Positions 8,554 through 21,295 of a stretch of DNA of 64,000 bases are shown here, in pieces. The DNA is taken from positions 744,001 through 808,000 of the forward strand of contig CAVVTG010000002.1 in NCBI GenBank assembly GCA_963751105.1, given 5' to 3'. Within the stretch, counting starts at the first letter, position 1; each line of letters starts with the position of its first letter. The translations under genes were made by a program, and so were the position numbers. The notes below the pieces were generated by a model. That model was not told where the DNA came from and made no database searches. It saw only the letters and a program-made list of their open reading frames with translations. This stretch comes from JACVRW01 sp963751105. GTDB lineage: Bacteria; Actinomycetota; Thermoleophilia; Solirubrobacterales; Thermoleophilaceae.

Positions 8554-9873
8554 TCATGCGTCGGAGGCGGCGGGCTTGCGTTGCCGTTGCGCCAGCGCGA
8601 TGAGCAGACCGGAGCCGGAGACGGCGAGGTAGGCGCTGATGACGGCGATCGTGACGGGTACTACCTGTAGGGCGCCGATCTGGGTCGTGATGACGCCGAG
8701 CAGGATCAGCGAGAAGGGGGCGGCGACGAGCGATCCCGGGAGGGCGGCGAACATCGCTGTGAACGCGAGGCCCTCCGGCAGCCCCGGGATCAGCACGTGG
8801 GCGGTGATCCCGGCCGTGCCGCCGATGAACAGCATCACGAGGAACGGCCCACCGATGAAGCCGGTGGCCTCACAGAGCGCGAACACGAGGATCTTCGCGA
8901 ACACGACCGCGATCAACAGACCGGCGCCGAGCGCCGCTCCTTCGTCGATCACGGTCGTGAGCTGGTCGGTTCCGGTGAACAGCGTCAGCGGCAGCGCCAC
9001 GCCGACCAGCCCGAACGCGACTCCCCCGATCGTCGAGCGAAGGATCGTCCGATTGCCGAGACGAGCGGCGAGCCGCGTGATGACCGCGATCGCGACCATC
9101 GTGACCAGCGCGAGCGCCCCGGCGACCAGGCCCAGGGGAACGGCCGCCAGCAGCTGCCAGTCCTCGTACTTGAACGACGGCAGCGAGTAGATCCCGACGA
9201 ACGTCGACCCCGCGATCGGAAAGTACACCGCGAACGCGACCGACGAGGCCAGCAGACCCCCGACCAGCGTCTCCGAGAAGCGAGCGGCCTTCGGACGCGC
9301 AATCTCGAGCACCAGAATCGTCGCCAAAATCGGAGCCGACAACAGGCCGCCATACGCTGCGGACATCCCGGTGAGCGTGTTCGTCGCTCGCATGTCCTCG
9401 CTGAGTTTCTTCCGCTCCGAGACCCAGGTCCCCAGCCCGCCCCCCAGCTTCCCTAGTGCGTCCTCGGGCCCGAGGCTCGCACCGCCGGCCAGCGACACCA
9501 GCGAGACGGCAACCGCCTTCGGGACCGTCGAGGGCTCGACACGCTGGTCCTTCAGCTCCTCGACGGTGCCGGGCAACTTGGCCGGAAGCCGAAACAGCCG
9601 TCGAAGCACGCCGACGAGCACCCCGGCCGCCGCGGTCACCGCCACCCACCAGAGGCTCCCGTCGAACCAGCCCGGGTTCTTCGGAAGCGTGAACCAGAGG
9701 TTGGTCCCGCCCTTGACCAACCCCAAGAACGCCAGGCTGGCGAACGCGAGGACCACCCCGAAGAACGCCGCATACCCCATCAGCCGCCAGAACCCCGGCG
9801 ACCGCGTCAACGCCACACCGTCGGGGCCTGGCTGCGACCCCTGGCCGGAGCCGGGCTGTGACCCCGCGCTCAC
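8554..9873 (-). CDS. ClC family chloride channel/antiporter
   Basis: About 439 residues from the GTG at 9873; the frame is open to 10056, but the upstream 61 residues are low-complexity. At least ten hydrophobic helices are present. The segment GGASLGPEDALGKLGGGLGT corresponds to the ClC GxxGPEG-like anion-binding loop, and the later helices (AALGAGLLIAVVFAKILVFA, ATGFIGGPFLVMLFIGGTAG) fit the ClC core. The canonical GREGP glutamate is replaced by a GPED arrangement. These proteins move chloride or related anions across the membrane. Neighbours give no clue to its role. Confidence 0.85.
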   Translation of the reverse strand: MSAGSQPGSGQGSQPGPDGVALTRSPGFWRLMGYAAFFGVVLAFASLAFLGLVKGGTNLWFTLPKNPGWFDGSLWWVAVTAAAGVLVGVLRRLFRLPAKLPGTVEELKDQRVEPSTVPKAVAVSLVSLAGGASLGPEDALGKLGGGLGTWVSERKKLSEDMRATNTLTGMSAAYGGLLSAPILATILVLEIARPKAARFSETLVGGLLASSVAFAVYFPIAGSTFVGIYSLPSFKYEDWQLLAAVPLGLVAGALALVTMVAIAVITRLAARLGNRTILRSTIGGVAFGLVGVALPLTLFTGTDQLTTVIDEGAALGAGLLIAVVFAKILVFALCEATGFIGGPFLVMLFIGGTAGITAHVLIPGLPEGLAFTAMFAALPGSLVAAPFSLILLGVITTQIGALQVVPVTIAVISAYLAVSGSGLLIALAQRQRKPAASDA

Positions 9874-9979
9874 GAACGAGCGATCATCGCCAGGCCGCCG
9901 GGTCGGCGACGGTATGAGCGCGGTTCCGCGCGGCGCACCACCGCGGGCTTGCCAACGAGAGGACAGGACAGGCGGCGCA

Positions 9980-10110
9980 CTATCCCTCTGGCCGAGCAAC
10001 GGGAGCCTCGACCGACTCTTGCTCGGCGACAAGGTTGAGGTTGGCGACCGCCGCAACCAGGATCAGCGATGCCAGCACCGCGCGCCCGCGCGCGCGGGCG
10101 CGCGGCTCAT
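9980..10110 (-). pseudogene. N-terminal remnant of an MFS transporter
   Basis: Reading from ATG at 10110 and allowing one frame change near 10075 gives MSRAPARA, then RAVLASLILVAAVANLNLVAEQ before a TAG. The hydrophobic segment closely resembles the first helix of EmrB/QacA-type MFS carriers, where VANLNLAVANVALP is expected. Nothing of the other helices remains. The start lies beside a 26-bp palindrome. Confidence 0.35.
10079..10104. repeat. 26-bp perfect CG palindrome
   Basis: CGCGCGCCCGCGC and its exact complement meet at 10091/10092. It lies between the stop of the membrane-protein gene (10225) and the ClC gene, so it may act as a terminator-like hairpin; there is no T run. Alternating CG also favours Z-DNA. 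Confidence 0.5.
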
Positions 10111-10224
10111 CCCGGTCAGGTGAGGGCGGAGCCTCGTCTCGATCGGCCACGTAACGTAAGCCAACCAGACGCGAGGGCCCCGGTCGTCACCCCGATCGGA
10201 TGAGCGCGGGCCGGCGAGCCGCGG

Positions 10225-10902
10225 CTAGGCGAATACGTTCACGGCTCGGGCGATCACCAGGCCGAGGATTGCGAGCGAGCTGACCGACTGCAGCATCATC
10301 GCGAGCTTGGCCCAGTGGGCAAGGGGCATGGCGTCGGTGGGACTGAACGCGGTCGCGTTGGTAAAGCCCAGGTACAGGTAGTCGGGGAACCGCGGGATCC
10401 AGTCCACGGGAGCAAGCTCCGGGTTCATCTGCTGCGGGAAAGCGAAATCGCCGTGCTCGCGCGACCGGTGAGCGCGAGCGGCCGCACCACCGGCGTCGAG
10501 CTCCCAGTAGAGCAGGGCGAAAGCGAGGATGTTACCGAGCCAGACGATCGAGCCCGCCTCGAGCAGCTCGTTCGCGGAGTTGGTCTGCTGGCCGCCCGCG
10601 ATCAGAACGTCGATCAGCTTCCCGGTGGCGGCCAGCGCACTCAGCACGAGGATCAGAACGAGCGCGATAGAGAGCCCCCGGAGCACCTTCGAGCGACGAT
10701 CGATCGCCCCGGGGTCGCCCACTATGAGGGCCATGAGCAGGATGCCCTCGACCAGCGGGAGCACCCACGCGGCGAGCACCCGTTGCTCGCGCGGGAGCAA
10801 GATGGTCACGACGATGAAGGCCACGACCGCGGCCGCCATGGGCCACCGCGGCTCGCCGACGGTTTGAGCTCGCACGCTCTCCTTCCCGTCCATTCTGGCC
10901 AC
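10225..10902 (-). CDS. Integral membrane protein (DUF1345-like)
   Basis: 225 residues with about five to six membrane segments. The C-terminal part (YLYLGFTNATAFSPTDAMPL, then HWAKLAMMLQSVSSLAILGL) matches a widespread uncharacterised actinobacterial membrane family that resembles DUF1345, in which the loop before the last helix has a pore-like T-N/D pattern. A transport or channel role is conceivable but not shown. It is divergent from zwf with a palindromic site between the two starts. Confidence 0.65.
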   Translation of the reverse strand: MARMDGKESVRAQTVGEPRWPMAAAVVAFIVVTILLPREQRVLAAWVLPLVEGILLMALIVGDPGAIDRRSKVLRGLSIALVLILVLSALAATGKLIDVLIAGGQQTNSANELLEAGSIVWLGNILAFALLYWELDAGGAAARAHRSREHGDFAFPQQMNPELAPVDWIPRFPDYLYLGFTNATAFSPTDAMPLAHWAKLAMMLQSVSSLAILGLVIARAVNVFA

Positions 10903-10922
10903 CCTATGGCAGCTCCATGGCG

Positions 10923-10941
10923 ATCACCCGATCCGGGTGAT
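10923..10941. promoter_or_regulatory. 19-bp palindrome between divergent genes
   Basis: ATCACCCG-ATC-CGGGTGAT has perfect 8-bp arms. It lies in the 105-bp divergent region, 21 bases upstream of the membrane-protein start and 66 bases upstream of zwf. The position suits a repressor operator; no cognate regulator is adjacent. Confidence 0.5.
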
Positions 10942-11007
10942 GCACACCAGGGGACCGGCGCCGACAATCCGCCGGCGAGTGACCCTCCCCGACGGAATGG
11001 CGCCCTA

Positions 11008-12455
11008 ATGAGCACCGCGGTACGACCTGATCAACGGACGGCCACGATGCGACCCGACGCAGACGGTGCGCAGCTCGCCGACGTGTTCGTCGTCTTCGGC
11101 ATCACCGGCGACCTCGCCAAGGTGATGACCTTCCACTCGCTGTACCGGCTGGAGCGGCGCGGCCTGCTGGACTGCCCGATCGTGGGCGTGGCCGGTCGAC
11201 GACTGGACCGTCGACGACCTGCGCGAGCACGCGCGCAAGTGCATCGTGGACTGCGGCGAGACGATCGACGACGAGGTGTTCGATCGCTTCGCCGCGCGGC
11301 TGTCCTACCTGTCCGGCGACTTCGGCGACGACGGCCACGTACGAGCGCGTGGCGGCGGCGATCGGGGACGCGCAGCAGCCCGGTCTTCTACCTCGAGATC
11401 CCGCCGTCGCTGTTCGGCATGGTCATCAAGGGCCTGGCGGACGCGGGCCTGACCGAGTCGGCGCGCGTGGTGGTGGAGAAGCCGTTCGGCCACGACGTCG
11501 CCTCGGCCGCGCGCGCTCGCCGAGGAGGTCCACGAGTACCTCGACGAGTCCCAGCTCTACCGGATCGACCACTTCCTGGGCAAGATGGGCCTCGTCGAGA
11601 TCCTCTACCTGCGGTTCGCGAACACGATGTTCGAGCCGATCTGGAACCGCAACTACGTCTCGTCGGTGCAGATCACGATGGCCGAGAGCTTCGGGGTCGA
11701 GGACCGCGGCCACTTCTACGACCCCGTGGGCGCGCTCCGCGACGTGGTCGTCAACCACCTGATGCAGGTGGTCGCCGCGGCCGCGATGGAGCCGCCCGCC
11801 GGCGGCGACGCGACGACGCTGAAGAACGCGATGGTGTCGGTCTTCCAGGCCATGCCCGACGGCCGACCCGGCGCACTACGTGCGCGGGCAGTACGAGGGC
11901 TACCGCGAGATCGACGGCGTGGCCGCCGACTCGACGACCGAGACCTACGCGGCGCTGCGGCTCGAGATCGACAACTGGCGCTGGTCGGGCGTCCCGTTCT
12001 TCATCCGCACCGGCAAGCACCTGCCGGTCACGCAGACCGAGCTGCGGCTCGTCTTCAAGCACCCGCCGCGGCTGGGCTTCGGCCTCGCCGGCGCCGACGG
12101 CCCGGAGCCGAACCAGCTCGTCGTCAAGCTCGACCCCACCACCGGCATCAGGCTGCTCGTCGACGCCCAGCGCGCCGACGCGCGCGAGCCCGAGCAGATC
12201 AACCTGGACATGGAGTTCGCCGAGGAGGGCGGCGAGGGCGCCGACGCCCTACGAGGTGCTGCTGCACGCCGCGATGGTCGGCGACAGCAAGCGCTTCACC
12301 CGCCAGGACGGCGTCGAGGAGGCCTGGCGGGTGATGCAGCCGCTGCTCGACTCGCCCCCGCCGGTGCAGCCGTACGCGAAGGGATCGTGGGGCCCGGCGG
12401 CGGCGGACGAGCTCGTCGCCGGGCACGGCGGCTGGCGCGGGCCGTGGGTGGCGTC

Positions 12456-12459
<4 letters not shown>
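11008..12459 (+). CDS. zwf: Glucose-6-phosphate 1-dehydrogenase, multiply frameshifted
   Basis: Oxidises glucose-6-phosphate to 6-phosphogluconolactone with NAD(P)+. Pieces in three frames assemble into one G6PD: FGITGDLAKVMTF (nucleotide-binding motif, residues ~30), YLEIPPSLFGMVIKGL, RVVVEKPFGHD, YRIDHFLGKMGL (substrate-binding RIDHFLGK), then FIRTGKHLPVTQTELRLVF. At least six single-base insertions break the frame (near 11196, 11333, 11382, 11509, 11863 and 12248). No in-frame stop or loss of key residues accompanies them, so sequencing error is likelier than decay. It overlaps the GH15 gene by ATGA. First gene of the operon. Confidence 0.85.
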
Positions 12460-14356
<1,897 letters not shown>

Positions 14357-14360
<4 letters not shown>

Positions 14361-15982
14361 GCTCCTACGACGTGATCGTGATCGGCAGCGGCGCCGGCGG
14401 CGGCACGCTCGTCCACCGCCTGGCTCCCTCGGGCAAGCGCATCCTGCTGCTCGAGCGCGGCGACTGGCTGCCGCGCGAGCCGCAGAACTGGACGCGCGGC
14501 GGACGTGTTCGTCGACAACCGCTACATCTCGCCGGACACCTGGTACGACGCGAGACGGCCAAGGCCTTCCAGCCGCAGGTGCACTACTTCGTCGGCGGCG
14601 CCACCAAGCTCTACGGCGCGGCGCTCTACCGCCTGCGCGCGGAGGACTTCGGCGAGCTGCGCCACCACGACGGCATCTCGCCCGCCTGGCCGATCGGCTA
14701 CGACGAGATGGAGCCGTACTACACGCAGGCCGAGCAGCTCTACCAGGTGCACGGCGCCCGCGGCGAGGATCCGACCGAGCCGCCGGCCAGCGCGCCCTAT
14801 CCCTTCCCGGCGGTCTCGCACGAGCCGCGCATCCAGCAGCTCGCCGACGACCTCGCCGCCGCCGGGCACCACCCCTTCCACGCCCCCTGCGGGGTGATGC
14901 TCAACGAGGACGAACATGCCGTACAGCGACTGCGTCCGCTGCTCCACCTGCGACGGCTTCCCGTGCCTGGTGCACGCCAAGTCCGACGCCGAGGTGCTGG
15001 CCGTGCGGCCGGCGCTCGAGCACCCGAACGTCACGCTGCTGACGAACGCCGAGGCGGTGGCGCTGCGCACCAACCCGGCCGGCACCGCCGTGACCGAGGT
15101 GGTGGTCGAGCGCGAGGGTGCGCGGGAGACCTTCAGCGCCGACATCGTCGTCGTCTCGTGCGGGGCGGCCAACTCGGCCAAGCTGCTGCTCGCCTCGGCC
15201 ACCGACAAGCACCCGAACGGCCTCGTCCAACGGCTCCGACCAGCTCGGGCGCAACTACACCTTCCACAACAGCCAGGCCGTGCTGGCCCTGTCGAAGGAA
15301 GAGAACCCGACCGTCTTCCAGAAGACGCTCGGCGTCAACGACTTCTACTTCGGCAGCGACGACTTCGAGTACCCGCTGGGCAACATCCAGATGGTCGGCA
15401 AGTCGTCGGCGCCGATGTACCGCGGCGAGAAGCCGCTCGAGACCAAGCTCGCGCCCACGCGCACGCTCGAGAACATGGCCCGCCACGCGGTCGACTTCTG
15501 GCTCTCGACCGAGGACCTGCCGCGACCCGAGAACCGCGTCACGCTCGACCGGGACGGGCAGCATCACGGCTGAGCTACACGCCGACCAACGAGGAGCCCA
15601 AGAAGCGCCTCTACCACAAGCTCAAGTCGCTGCTCGGCGCAGCTCGGGATGCACGACCGACCACCTCGTCCCGCGCCACGCCTACCTGAAGAACGAGATC
15701 CCGGTCGCGGGCTGTGCCCACCAGGCCGGCACCTGCCGCTTCGGCACCGACCCCGAGACGTCGGTGCTCGAACACCGACTGCCGCGCCCACGAGCTCGAC
15801 AACCTCTACGTGGTCGACACGAGCTTCTTCCCGAGCATCGGCGCGGTGAACCCGGCGCTGACCGCGATGGCCAACGCGCTGCGCGTCGGGGACCACCTGC
15901 TCGAGCGGCTGGGCGCGGCGAGGCCGAGAAGGAGCCCGCCGTGCCGGCTGAGGCCGACGGCGCCGGCGGCGCCGGGTCGTGA
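14357..15982 (+). CDS. GMC family FAD-dependent oxidoreductase, frameshifted
   Basis: Starts MSSYDVIVIGSGAGGGTLVH, an FAD-binding dinucleotide fold, and ends with the GMC signature: a CAHQAGTCRFG segment holding the catalytic His, then NPALTAMANALRVGDHLLE with the second catalytic Asn. GMC enzymes oxidise alcohols, sugars or polyols. A mid-protein CVRCSTCDGFPC motif is typical of a subgroup in high-GC bacteria. Several indels break the frame (near 14503, 14550, 14912, 15228, 15563 and 15650). The stop overlaps the next gene's GTG by four bases. Its electrons could enter the quinone pool used by the cyd oxidase. Confidence 0.82.
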
Positions 15983-17282
15983 TCGTCGGCGGCGGGTTCG
16001 GCGGGCTGGCCGCCGCGCGCAAGCTGCGGCACGCCGACGTGGACGTGACGGTGGTCGACCGCAGGAACCACCACCTGTTCCAGCCGCTGCTCTACCAGGT
16101 GGCGGCCGGCGCGGCTGTCGCCGAGCGACTGCGCGGCGCCGATCCGGCCGGCGCTGAAGCGCAGCTCCAACACCACCGTCGCTGATGGCCGAGGTCACGG
16201 ACGTCGACGCGGAGCGCGCGGCAGGTCGTCCTCGACCGCGGCGACCGGCTCGACTACGACAGCCTGATCGTCGCGTGCGGCGCGCAGACCTCCTACTTCG
16301 GCCACGACGAGTGGCAGGACGTCACGTGCGGGCTGAAGACGCTCGGCCGACGCGGTGGACCTGCGCAAGCGCTTCTTCGGCGCGTTCGAGGAGGCCGAGC
16401 GCACCGACGACCCGGCGCGAGCGGGCCGAGTGGCTGACCTTCGTCGTCGTCGGCGGCGGGCCCACCGGCGTGGAGATCGCGGGCGCAGCTCGCGATCACG
16501 CGCCAGGCACGCTGAAGCGCGAGTTCCGCGGCATCGACCCCGCGCGACGCGCAGGTGATCCTGCTCGACGCGGGCGAGCGCGTGGTGTCCGCGTTCAGCG
16601 AGAGGCTGTCGGCGAAGGTCGCCGAGGAGCTGGCCGAGCTCGGCGTGACCGTGCGCGAGGGCGCGCGCGCCACCGCGATCGACGCGCGCGGCGTGACGAT
16701 CGAGGTCGGCGGAGCGACCGAGCGGATCGACAGCCAGGACGGTCATCTGGGCGGCCGGCGTGCACGCCGTCCCGCTGACCGGGGCGCTCGCCCGCGCGAC
16801 CGGGGCGCAGCACCGACCGGGCGGGCGCATCGAGGTCGAGCCCGACCTGACGCGTGCCGGGCCATCCCGAGATCTCGGTGATCGGCGACGTCGCGCATCC
16901 CTCGAGGGCCCGGACGGCAAGCCGCTGCCCGGGCTCGCGACGGTCGCGATCCAGCAGGCCCACCACGTGGCCAAGGCGATCCGCGCGGGCGGCGCCGGGG
17001 CCTCCACGCCGTTCAAGTACCTCGACAAGGGCGCGCTCGCGGTCGTCGGCCGGGGCAAGGCGGTCTGCGAGATCAGGGGGCTGGAGCTCTCGGGCCGGCC
17101 GGCGTTCTTCACCTACCTGGGCGTGCACCTCTACTACCTCGGCGGCCAGACCGGCCGGCGCCTGGAGGTGCTCATCAGAGTGGGTCGGCAGCGCGCTTCG
17201 GCGAGCGCCAGAGCGCGCTGATCGAGGGCGAGCTCGCGAGCGTCGAGCGGGAGTCGCCGGCGCCGCCGAGCCCGTCCGATGA
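15979..17282 (+). CDS. ndh: Type II NADH:quinone oxidoreductase-like protein, frameshifted
   Basis: The pieces VIVGGGFGGLAAARKLRHA, NHHLFQPLLYQVAAG, FVVVGGGPTGVEIAG, ILLDAGERVVSAFSERLSAK and ATVAIQQAHHVAKAIRAGG define an NDH-2: two Rossmann folds for FAD and NADH and the C-terminal quinone-side helix. It would pass electrons from NADH to quinone without pumping protons. The GTG at 15979 overlaps the GMC stop (GTGA). The start is uncertain because an indel hides whether RR precedes VVIVGGG. More than ten indels occur. It ends in an ATGA overlap with cydA. Confidence 0.82.
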
Positions 17283-18686
17283 CCGCGGCGTCAAGGTGGC
17301 TCGCAGTCAGGACCTGACCTTCCCGCTCGCCGTCGGAGCTCGGGCCGCGCGCAGCCAGATGGCGTTCACGCTCGGCTTCCACATCATCCTGGCGTGCATC
17401 GGCGTGGCCTTCCCGGCGATCATGCTGATCGCCAACTACCGCGGGCTGCGCCGCGACGACGCGGACGCGCTGCGAGCTGGCGCAGCGCTGGTCGAAGGTC
17501 GCGGCCGTGACGTTCGCGGTCGGCGCGGTCACGGGCACCGTGCTCTCGTTCGAGTTCGGGCTGCTGTGGCCGGCGTTCACGGGCCGCTTCGGCGAGGTCT
17601 TCGGGCGTGCGTTCGCGATCGAGGGGATCTTCTTCTTCCTCGAGGCGATCTTCATCGCGATCTACATCTTCGGCTGGAAGCGCCTGTCGCGGCTGGGCGC
17701 ACTTCTGGACGGGCGTGCCGGTCGTGATCGCCGGACTCGGCGGCGCGTTCTCGGTGGTCGCCGTGAACTCGTGGATGAACCAGCCGCAGGGCTTCACGCT
17801 CGCGCCGACGGGACGGTCACCGACGTCGAGCCGCTGAAGGTGATCTTCAACCCGGCGGTGCCCTACGAGGTCCCGCACATGATCCTCGCCGCGTACCTCG
17901 TCACCGGCTTCCTCGTCGCCTCCGTCTACGCCGTCGGGATGCTGCGCGGCCGGCGCGACCGCCACCACCGGCTCGGCCTGCTGATCCCGCTCACGGTGGC
18001 GGCATCGCGACGCCGATCCAGTTCGCGGTCGGCGACACCGCCGCGCGCTCGATCGCCAAGGACCAGCCGATCAAGTTCGCCGCGATGGAGTGCGTGCAGA
18101 CGACCTCACGCACGTGACCGAGTACATCGGCGGCCGCTGCACGTCGGACGGCGTGAAGGGCGGGATCGGGATCCCGGGCTCGACTCGTGGCTGGTCGGCT
18201 TCAGCACCGACACGAAGGTGATCGGGCTCGACACCGTGCCGCCCGAGGACCGCCCGCCGGCGAACACGATGCTGCACTGGGCCTTCGACGCGATGGTCGG
18301 CATCTGCACCGTGCTGATCCTGCTCGGCGCTGTGGCTCGGCATCGCCTGGTGGCGCAGGCGCGACATCCCGCAGACGCGCTGGTTCCTGCGCGCCGTGGC
18401 GGTCTCCGGGCGTGGCGTCGATCGTGGCGCTCGAGTGCGGCTGGATCGTGACCGAGGTCGGCCGCCAGCCATGGATCGTCTACAAGGTCATGCGCACCGA
18501 GGACGCGGTCACCGAGGCCGACGGCGTGTGGGTCAGCTTCGTCGCCGTGGTCGTGCTCTACACCGCGCTCGGCGCGGCGACTGTCGTGATCCTGCGCGCG
18601 ATGTCGCGGCGCTGGCGCGAGGCCGACGAGGACGACCGACGTGCCCTACGGCCCGCACCGCGAGCCGATCGGCGGAGCCGGCGTGA
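17279..18686 (+). CDS. cydA: Cytochrome bd ubiquinol oxidase subunit I, frameshifted
   Basis: Subunit I of the terminal bd oxidase, carrying the quinol site and haems. Recovered segments: MAFTLGFHIILACIGVAFPA with a haem His, VTGTVLSFEFGLLWPAF, FFFLEAIFIAIYIFGWKRLS, VNSWMNQPQGF, and the signature GWIVTEVGRQPWIVY. ATG 17279 would overlap the NDH-2 stop; the alternative start is GTG 17296. The frame shifts repeatedly, here by deletions in G runs (near 18000 and 18180) as well as insertions. It joins cydB through a GTGA overlap at 18683. Confidence 0.87.
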
Positions 18687-19717
18687 GCAGCGCGGACGCC
18701 GTCGCCGCCGTGCTCTGGGTCGGGGTGACGTTGTACGCGGTGTTCGGCGGCGCGGACTTCGGCGCCGGCTTCTGGGCGCTGCTGGCCGGCGGCGGCGAGC
18801 GCGGCAGGCGCGCGCGCGAGCTGATCGACTGGGCGATCGGCCCGGTCTGGGAGGCCAACCACGTCTGGCTGATCTTCGTGCTGGTCGTGCTCTGGACGGC
18901 GTTCTCCGCGGCGTTCGCGGCGGTCTTCTCGACGCTGTTCATCCCGCTCAGCCTCGCCGCGCTCGGGATCGTCTGCGGGGCGCGGGGTTCGCGTTCCACA
19001 AGACCGCGCGCCGGCTGCGCGGGCGGCGCGCTGGCCGAGTGCGGCGTTCGGCGCTCTCGTCGCTGCTCACGCCGTTCTTCATGGGCACCGTCGTCGGCGC
19101 GGTCGCCGTCTGGCCGCGTGCCGGTCGGCAACGCCGCGGGCGACGCCGTGACGAGCTGGCTGAACCCGCTCTCGCTGCTGATCGGCGTGCTGTTCGTCGC
19201 CACCGGCGCCTACCTCGCCGCGGTGTTCCTGGTCAGCGACGCCCGCCGCGCCGGCGCGCCGACCTCGAGCGGCTACTTCGCGTCGCGCGCGCTCGCCGCC
19301 GGCGGTCGTCGCGGGCGCGCTCGCGGTCGCCGGGATCGTCGTGCTGCACGCCGACGCGCGCTACATCTACGACGGCCTGACCAGCGACGGCCTGCCGCTC
19401 GTGATCCTGTCGGCTGGTCTGCGGCTGGCGCGGTGCTGGTCCTGCTCCGGCGCGGCGCGCGCGCGGCGCCCGCCCGCTCGCGGTCGGCGCGGTGGTGGCC
19501 GTGATCTGGGGCTGGGGCGTGGCGCAGTACCCCTACCTGCTCCCGCGAGACGCTCACGATCGCCGACGGCGCCGGCGCGAGCGCGACGCTCACCGCGGTG
19601 CTGGTCGTCTTCGGCGTCGCCGTCGTGCTCGTGCTGCCGTCGATCGCGCTGCTGTTCACCCTGGCGCAACGCGACCTCGTGCAAGAGACCGAGAGTCCGC
19701 AACGGAGAACGAGCTGA
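18683..19717 (+). CDS. cydB: Cytochrome bd ubiquinol oxidase subunit II, frameshifted
   Basis: Starts MSSADAVAAVLWVGVTLYAV and continues FGGADFGAGFWALL, the conserved CydB N-terminus, followed by GPVWEANHVWLIFVLVVLWT (WEANHVW signature) and several hydrophobic helices to a tail LAQRDLVQETES. CydB stabilises haem insertion in subunit I. The frame is broken at several points between 18985 and 19650. No cydC/cydD maturation genes appear in this window, so they must be elsewhere if the oxidase is made. Confidence 0.87.
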
Positions 19718-19728
19718 CCGATGCTGCC

Positions 19729-20027
19729 GTGATCGCTCCATCCGGCGAGCAGATCGAGATCGCGCTCGGGACCGAGCTCGACCGCGCGATGGCCGAGGTG
19801 ACACCCAGCAGCACGACTCCGCCGCGTTCGGGCCGCTGGCCAGCCGGCTGGAGAAGGTGGACGACCGCCTGGCCCGACTCGAAGGCGAGCTCGAAGCGCT
19901 GCACGCCGAGAGGCTGTCGCTCACGACCGCGCTCGCGTGGGGCCGGCCCGGGCCGGTGGAGGTCGCACACGACCCCGTGCCGGGGCAGGGGCCGGTGTTC
20001 GCCGGGCTACAGCAGATCGCCCGCTGA
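19729..20027 (+). CDS. Small coiled-coil protein at the end of the cyd operon, frameshifted
   Basis: About 100 residues: IAPSGEQIEIALGTELDRAM, then after a frame change near 19810, FGPLASRLEKVDDRLARLEG ELEALHAERL in two adjoining pieces. The second half has a heptad pattern of Leu/Val consistent with a short coiled coil. It follows cydB by 11 bases on the same strand. No family is recognised, and it is not a CydX-type single-helix protein because no membrane helix is present. Confidence 0.45.
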
Positions 20028-20389
20028 CCCCGGGGCCATGCTCCCCCTGGTCGGTCGCGGTTGGTGGAGTCGAAGCACGAGCGCCGGTCCCCATCCCTTG
20101 CCCATTGAAGTTGAACCGCGCCCGCGTGAAGCGGTCGGTGTTCTCCTCCCAGCTCACCGGGCGGTAGAGCTTCACGCGCACTCGGGCGCGAGCGCCCCAT
20201 GTTGGCGAGGCTGACGCCCCGGCCATAGGCGCTACCTGCTCGGCCTGTGGGCCGCGGACCGCGGCTCGAAGTCAAGCGAGCCCGTCCGCATCACCGCCCG
20301 CTCCCCCTCTGAGAGTGGCGGCGGTCGGAGGCGGCCCCCCCCACAGGACGGCTCCCTGCCGATGTTCTTTACGGTCGGCGAGGCGCCGT
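20028..20389. other. Intergenic region after the operon
   Basis: About 360 bases between convergent transcription units. A minus-strand stretch around 20100-20226 reads WGARARVRVKLYRPVSWEEN, which may be a residue of a former gene, but it has no recognisable family. Runs of C and G near 20330-20345 could form terminator-like structures. Nothing else is supported. Confidence 0.4.
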
Positions 20390-21295
20390 TTACCCCCTCC
20401 GCGGTAGGCGGGGCTGCCAGTCTGGCGCGCCGATCGCGTACCCCCACTCCTCGTCGCCCACGTACGACCGGAGCCGCTTCACCTGTCGGCCAGCGGACGT
20501 CATCTTGAAGACATCGTCGCCGCGCACGAACACGATCTGCTTGCCGTCGGGCGAGAACGCCGGTTCGCTGCCTGTGACGGGTAGCCGACGCAAGCGCGAT
20601 CCGTCCGCGCGCACCAAGGCAATCTTCGAGCGGAGGGTGAACACGATCGTTCTTCCGTCCGGTGGCCAGTCTGGACTGCGCCCAGCCTTGCTCAGCTGCC
20701 GCAACCCGCTGCCGTCCGGGCGGATCACGCCGATGCCGCCGGAAACGCCGTCGGGACCGGTCTGCGTGAATGCGATATCACCCTTTGCGGACCATGCCGG
20801 GTCGAGGCCTTCCGTGAGCCGGCGCTCACCCTTGAAGTGGTAGATCCACAGCGCGTTAGGTCCATCTACGGGTGACCGCTCAAAGACGATGCGGCGGCCG
20901 CTCGGCGACCAGTCCGGCGACCTGTAGCTCGAGTAGACCGCTTCGTTTGAGAAGTCCTTTAGACGCTGCTCACGTCCGCGTCCCCTCACTGGGGCGATCC
21001 GGAGGTCTCCGTCGTAGCCGTCGACATAGAGAACCCGGCGTCCGTCAGGAGAGAACGCGACCGGGCCTGACGCAGCGCCACCAACCCTCACGGGCTTGCT
21101 GCCATCCGGCAGGACACTGGCCAACCCGTAATAGCCTGCGGCATCGCTGAGCTTCGGGTAGTTTTCCACCGCCCAGGCGATCCGCCCGTTGCGCCCCGGG
21201 AACGCGGCCTGCGCTGGCAACGCGGCGGCCAGCCCAAGGAGGGACACCACGCAAGCGTTGCCGATAATCGCTGCCCGCCTCATAAGGATCAGCAT
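20390..21295 (-). CDS. Secreted TolB-like beta-propeller protein
   Basis: 301 residues from ATG 21295, with a signal peptide (CVVSLLGLAAALPAQAAFPG). The mature part consists of repeated PD40/WD40-like blades with the recurrent motif FSPDGRRVLYV, WSPSGRRIVFE, PPDGRTIVF and FSPDGKQIVFV. This family is often a periplasmic or surface propeller mediating protein contacts or sensing; it has no catalytic residues. The frame is open much further upstream, but that part is low-complexity. An alternative start is ATG 21283. No operon partner is apparent. Confidence 0.78.
   Translation of the reverse strand: MLILMRRAAIIGNACVVSLLGLAAALPAQAAFPGRNGRIAWAVENYPKLSDAAGYYGLASVLPDGSKPVRVGGAASGPVAFSPDGRRVLYVDGYDGDLRIAPVRGRGREQRLKDFSNEAVYSSYRSPDWSPSGRRIVFERSPVDGPNALWIYHFKGERRLTEGLDPAWSAKGDIAFTQTGPDGVSGGIGVIRPDGSGLRQLSKAGRSPDWPPDGRTIVFTLRSKIALVRADGSRLRRLPVTGSEPAFSPDGKQIVFVRGDDVFKMTSAGRQVKRLRSYVGDEEWGYAIGAPDWQPRLPRRG

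Noticed and set aside
10079..10104. Replication origin or CRISPR-like element at the CG palindrome
   Set aside because: A single palindrome without AT-rich DNA, iterons or repeated units; a hairpin between genes is enough explanation.
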